From NCBI GenBank assembly GCA_905197585.1, contig CAJJZO010000069.1, forward strand, positions 1-8,699: 8,699 bases of DNA. The letters are read 5' to 3'. Under the pieces are notes generated by a model. That model had not been told where the DNA came from and searched no databases. It worked only from the letters and a program-made list of their open reading frames with translations. The position numbers were made by a program, and so were the translations under genes. This stretch comes from an uncultured Collinsella sp. (GTDB lineage Bacteria > Actinomycetota > Coriobacteriia > Coriobacteriales > Coriobacteriaceae). Each line of letters starts with the position of its first letter. Position 1 is the first letter of the stretch. Of the stretch, positions 6,087 through 8,699 are shown piece after piece.

Positions 6087-6668
6087 CTAGCGCCTCGCAT
6101 GGGCGCCGATCGGCCGAGTCGCATGGCGCACTAACGCCGCCGCCAGCAATACCAACAGCATGGCGGTGACATAGCCCGCAGCATCGAATCCTAAATCGAT
6201 AACGTCGAAATGCCTGCCGGGAACAAAGATCTTATGTACCTGATCGCCAACGGAGCAGGCGGCGCAAAAGAGCAATACGGGCACGCAACGGGAGCATACG
6301 CTCCACGGACGCCTGGAAAAGCAAACCACGACCACGGAGGCGAACAATCCGACGAAGAAAAACTCTACGGTATGGGCAACGCGACGGACGTTTGTGCCTA
6401 CCCACATGCGAATGGAAGCAAGTCGGCCAGACCGGACATTCGAGGCAGCCGAATCGGTGCCCCCAGTCATTCCGTTCTCCGCCTGAGCTTCACCCGTGGC
6501 ATCGACAGCCTGAACGCTCGCAGCCTGACCCTCCACCACGCGCGTGGTGGACTCGCTCAGCAACGACGTCTGCACTGCGTTTTGCTCCGTCAGCACCCAG
6601 ATGCCCGCCAGCGTTGCGGCGAACAGAGCGATCGCGGTCCATCCGATTATTTGTTTTACGCGAGCCAA
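6087..6668 (-). CDS. VanZ-like family membrane protein (TTG start)
   Basis: This is a 193-aa protein of the VanZ-like family, small membrane proteins named after the teicoplanin-resistance accessory protein; most chromosomal members have no proven function. A membrane helix (about 7-26) is followed by a long, polar, Ala/Ser/Gly/Thr-rich stretch (30-85), probably outside the membrane. The VanZ core comes next: RRVAHTVEFFFVGLFA (95-110, with the conserved His and Glu), a helix at 124-141, then GDQVHKIFVPGRHFDVIDLG (141-160) with FDAAG, matching the family D(E/Q)xxQxFxPGRxxxxxDxxxNxxG pattern, and a final helix (about 164-180). The start is inferred as TTG at 6668, because a strong AAGGAGG (6676-6682) lies 7 nt upstream and the first in-frame ATG further up has none. 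No van cluster surrounds it, so glycopeptide resistance should not be inferred. Confidence 0.85.
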   Translation of the reverse strand: MARVKQIIGWTAIALFAATLAGIWVLTEQNAVQTSLLSESTTRVVEGQAASVQAVDATGEAQAENGMTGGTDSAASNVRSGRLASIRMWVGTNVRRVAHTVEFFFVGLFASVVVVCFSRRPWSVCSRCVPVLLFCAACSVGDQVHKIFVPGRHFDVIDLGFDAAGYVTAMLLVLLAAALVRHATRPIGAHARR

Positions 6669-6675
6669 GGGCCAA

Positions 6676-6682
6676 CCTCCTT
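6676..6682 (-). promoter_or_regulatory. Strong Shine-Dalgarno that fixes the TTG start of the VanZ-like gene
   Basis: On the minus strand this reads AAGGAGG, a near-perfect anti-16S match, 7 nt before TTG at 6668. No ATG or GTG lies at a suitable distance downstream, so it supports the rare start codon. Confidence 0.75.
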
Positions 6683-6772
6683 TTTTGAATATCAGCGAGT
6701 GTAGCCCCAAATGGCATCGTCACCGTATCAAAATTTGAATCGCAACAGGAAGCGACAAAGCGACGCAAACCC

Positions 6773-7378
6773 CTACCCCGCCTCGCGCATCCAGCGATCG
6801 AACGTCCCCACGCACACGCCCAGGCACTTTGCTGCCTGGCTGCGGGTAATATCGCCTGCCTCATAGCTATCGCGCACCAGCTCAAACTGAGGAGGGCACG
6901 GCTTGCGAGGTCGACCGAAACGGACCCCTCGCGCCCGCGCCGCTGCAATTCCCTCCGCTTGGCGCCGATGGATATTCTCGCGCTCCACCTGTGCCACGTA
7001 GCTCAGCAGTTGCAGCACAATATCGGCAATCAGGGCGTTGGTCACATCCGGCGCGCCGCTGGCCCTGGCGCGCGTGTCAAGCAATGGCATGTCCAACACC
7101 ACAATGGCAACCCCGAGCTCCTTGGTAATGCGTCGCCATTCCTCAAGAATCTCGGAGTAATTACGACCAAGTCGGTCGATAGAAAGCACCACCAGCACGT
7201 CCCCGTCTCCCAGGACGTGCAGCAGCTCGCGATAACGCGGTCGATCGAAGTCCTTGCCGCTCGCATGGTCGGCATAAATATTCGCCGAGCCCACACCATA
7301 GGCGCCCAGCGCATCCAGCTGCCGATTAAGATTTTGATCGCGCGAACTCATCCGCGCATAACCGTACACCGTCGCCAT
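6773..7378 (-). CDS. Serine recombinase (resolvase/invertase family)
   Basis: This is a 201-aa site-specific DNA recombinase of the small Tn3-resolvase/Hin-invertase type. The catalytic domain begins VYGYARMSSRDQNLNRQL, with Arg9 and the nucleophile Ser11. It continues with the pattern SGKDFDRPRYRELL (40-53), VLSIDRLGRN (64-73, the two active-site arginines) and VVLDMPLLDT (93-102). The long E-helix follows (about 115-150: ALIADIVLQLLSYVAQVERE, then the RRQAEGIAAARARG string). The DNA-binding tail is GRPRKP (155-160), then a helix-turn-helix (about 175-197: ITRSQAAKCLGVCVGTFDRW). All parts appear intact and of normal length. I chose ATG 7378; TTG 7408 is possible but has no ribosome site. No transposase, cargo or complete transposon is visible around it. 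Candidate binding sites lie directly upstream at 7398-7436. It could be a resolvase left from an element or an invertase acting elsewhere. Confidence 0.94.
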   Translation of the reverse strand: MATVYGYARMSSRDQNLNRQLDALGAYGVGSANIYADHASGKDFDRPRYRELLHVLGDGDVLVVLSIDRLGRNYSEILEEWRRITKELGVAIVVLDMPLLDTRARASGAPDVTNALIADIVLQLLSYVAQVERENIHRRQAEGIAAARARGVRFGRPRKPCPPQFELVRDSYEAGDITRSQAAKCLGVCVGTFDRWMREAG

Positions 7379-7397
7379 CTCATCCCCGCTTTCTTGT

Positions 7398-7436
7398 AAA
7401 CCTGCCAAAAAGGGACAGGTTTATTTTGGTAGGTTT
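7398..7436. promoter_or_regulatory. Inverted AAACCT motifs upstream of the recombinase: candidate recombination site or operator
   Basis: AAACCTGCCAAAA (7398-7410) and TTTTGGTAGGTTT (7424-7436) form a 13-bp inverted repeat with one mismatch around a 13-bp spacer. A third copy of the motif, CAGGTTT (7416-7422), lies in the spacer in the same orientation as the right arm. The block begins 20 bp upstream of the recombinase start. Tn3-type resolvases bind paired inverted sites just upstream of their own gene, which makes this a candidate subsite and autoregulatory operator. A weak promoter, TTGGGA (7446-7441) -17 bp- TAAACC (7423-7418) on the minus strand, overlaps it. Confidence 0.5.
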
Positions 7437-7498
7437 TACCTCCCAAATAGCAGGCAAGCGGGCAGCCAGGCAGACGGTAAGGTGGCCACAATTCAAAT

Positions 7499-7530
7499 GC
7501 GGAGGGCGGTCCCGAAAGGCCGCCCTCCGC
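7499..7530 (-). terminator. GC-rich hairpin, probable terminator of the RNase R-like gene
   Basis: An 11-bp perfect stem, GCGGAGGGCGG (7499-7509) with CCGCCCTCCGC (7520-7530), encloses a 10-nt loop that can pair further (CC/GG). It starts 26 bp beyond the stop codon of the exoribonuclease gene and precedes the recombinase promoter region. On the minus strand the tail is ATTTGAATT, only weakly T-rich, so it may act as a terminator or as a 3'-end protecting stem. Confidence 0.65.
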
Positions 7531-7555
7531 TCCTCCACCATGAGTCGGGATTTGG

Positions 7556-8699
7556 CTAATGGATAAGCTTAAAGTCCAAGTGCCCACGCGTGGTATTGAC
7601 ACGTGAGACCTCGATAATCACGCGCTGCCCCAGCTCGTAACGGGTGCCTGTGTCGGCGCCCGTCAGAGTAAGCGCGTCCTCGTCGAACTCGAACCACTCG
7701 TTGCCCAGGCTCTTAATCGAAACCAAGCCTTCGACCTGCGTCAGGTCCAAGCGCACAAAGAGGCCCATGCTGCTAACCCACGAGACGGTTCCGGCATAGC
7801 GCTCGCCCAGGCGATCCTCATAGTACTGGGCAATCTTGATCTTTTGCGTCGCATGGCTGGCGGCATCTGCCGCGCGCTCGGCATCGCTACATGCGCGGCA
7901 GATCTGCGGCAGAATGCGCGGCAGCGACTCGCGCCCCTTGCCGATCAGCCACGGCGTACGGACCAAGGCGTCCTTGCCGCCGAGCTGCTCATAGGCCAAC
8001 TGCAGTTTGAGCACGCGGTGCACCACCAGATCGGGGTAGCGACGGATGGGACTCGTAAAGTGACAGTAGCACGGCGCGGCGAGCGCAAAGTGGCCCTCGT
8101 TGCGCGGCTTGTACAGCGCGCGCTGCATGCTGCGCAGAAGCAGCGTGTTAACGAGCGGTGCGTTGGCCGTACCGGCGGCAGCATCGACTGCAGCCTGCAG
8201 CTCATCGGGACTCCCCAGGGCAATACCGGCAGCACGGCGATCGTCGATGATGCCTAGCTGCGCCAACGCAACGGCAGCACCGTGCAGGCTATCGGGGCTC
8301 GGATCCTCATGCACGCGATAGCAGGCCTCGATATCACGGTCTGCCAGCCACTCTGCAACGCACTCGTTGGCGAGCAGCATGGCTTCCTCGATAAGCGACG
8401 TGGCACACGAACGCTCACGCGCCACAATCTGCACGGGCACTCCGTCCTCATCCAATAGAGCGCGAATCTCGGCCGTGTCAAAATCGACTGAGCCGCGGGC
8501 GCGACGAATACGACGGCGAAGTTCGGCGAGTTCGTTAGCGGCGACAAGGAAATCGCCGAGGTCGATGTTGTAGCCGCGGGCAGTCTCCTCGCACGCAAGA
8601 CCGCGCTCAAGCGCTTCCTCGCGCGAGGCCTCGGCAGCCGCAACATCCTCGGCCGCACCCTCCAGCACCGAATACTCAACCGCACCGGCACGCACCAGC
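7556..8699 (-). CDS. rnr: RNase R-like 3'-5' exoribonuclease (RNB + S1 domains), N-terminal part beyond the window
   Basis: This is the C-terminal roughly 380 residues of an RNase II/R family exoribonuclease, which degrades RNA processively from the 3' end and takes part in mRNA, rRNA and tmRNA-linked quality control. The gene continues past the right edge, which removes the cold-shock domains and the catalytic aspartates of the RNB domain. Reading the visible part in order (residues counted from base 8695): RGSVDFDTAEI (67-77), RERSCATSLIEEAMLLANE (93-111), YRVHEDPSP (126-134), then the hallmark CHFTSPIRRYPDLVVHR (211-227). The C-terminal S1 RNA-binding domain (about 298-379) begins YAGTVSWVSSMGLFVRL. 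The protein ends immediately after the S1 fold, without the lysine-rich tail of E. coli RNase R. The gene name is given by homology to the RNase R branch; RNase II is less likely, but the missing half would settle it. Confidence 0.9.
   Translation of the reverse strand, partial: LVRAGAVEYSVLEGAAEDVAAAEASREEALERGLACEETARGYNIDLGDFLVAANELAELRRRIRRARGSVDFDTAEIRALLDEDGVPVQIVARERSCATSLIEEAMLLANECVAEWLADRDIEACYRVHEDPSPDSLHGAAVALAQLGIIDDRRAAGIALGSPDELQAAVDAAAGTANAPLVNTLLLRSMQRALYKPRNEGHFALAAPCYCHFTSPIRRYPDLVVHRVLKLQLAYEQLGGKDALVRTPWLIGKGRESLPRILPQICRACSDAERAADAASHATQKIKIAQYYEDRLGERYAGTVSWVSSMGLFVRLDLTQVEGLVSIKSLGNEWFEFDEDALTLTGADTGTRYELGQRVIIEVSRVNTTRGHLDFKLIH

Noticed and set aside
6087..6668. Glycopeptide-resistance determinant
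   Set aside because: VanZ-like proteins are widespread and no vanH, vanA or vanX type gene accompanies this one.
6210..6704. 164-aa + strand reading frame
   Set aside because: It lies opposite the VanZ-like gene, whose family motifs are clear; the + strand product is low-quality and lacks any recognisable motif.
7844..8257. 137-aa + strand reading frame
   Set aside because: It is antisense to the RNase R-like gene, whose hallmark HFTSPIRRYPDL motif lies in the same bases.

Overview
The window looks like a chromosomal stretch of a GC-rich Gram-positive gut actinobacterium of the class Coriobacteriia, most likely Collinsella or a close relative. This rests on GC-rich codon use, strong AGGAGG-type ribosome sites, an IS3-type remnant and the general flavour of the proteins. 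No 16S or other decisive marker is present, so the assignment is an inference.

Bases 1-2246 (+ strand) hold the end of an iron-siderophore/cobalamin/heme type ABC importer: a FecCD permease cut by the left edge, and directly behind it (TAG followed at once by ATG) its ATPase, which carries an unusual extra C-terminal domain. A broken IS3-family transposase fragment follows (2273-2365), and it marks an abrupt change from the + strand import block to the minus-strand genes beyond.

Bases 2368-4403 (minus strand) carry a membrane protein of the LPG-synthase-TM/flippase-like family and, downstream of it, a TetR-type regulator with a candidate palindromic operator just before it. Bases 4518-4832 form a compact tRNA operon on the minus strand: an AT-rich upstream element, a good -35/-10 promoter with 17-bp spacing, tRNA-Gln(CUG), tRNA-Glu(CUC), both with encoded CCA, and a near-ideal intrinsic terminator.

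Bases 4998-5408 (+ strand) encode a short protein, possibly the remaining N-terminal part of a longer regulator-like protein. It converges on an ArsC/Spx-like thioredoxin-fold protein (minus strand, 5605-5964). The gap between these two genes holds the most unusual structure here: three 46-nt imperfect palindromes repeated at exactly 62-bp intervals (5428-5597).

Further right, all on the minus strand, lie a VanZ-like membrane protein with a TTG start, a Hin/Tn3-type serine recombinase preceded by inverted AAACCT-type motifs that may be its own site, a GC-rich hairpin terminator, and the C-terminal part of an RNase R-like exoribonuclease that runs off the right edge. I see no defence system, CRISPR array or complete mobile element. 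The items most worth a second look are the palindrome array, the ATPase C-terminal domain and the possible recombinase site.
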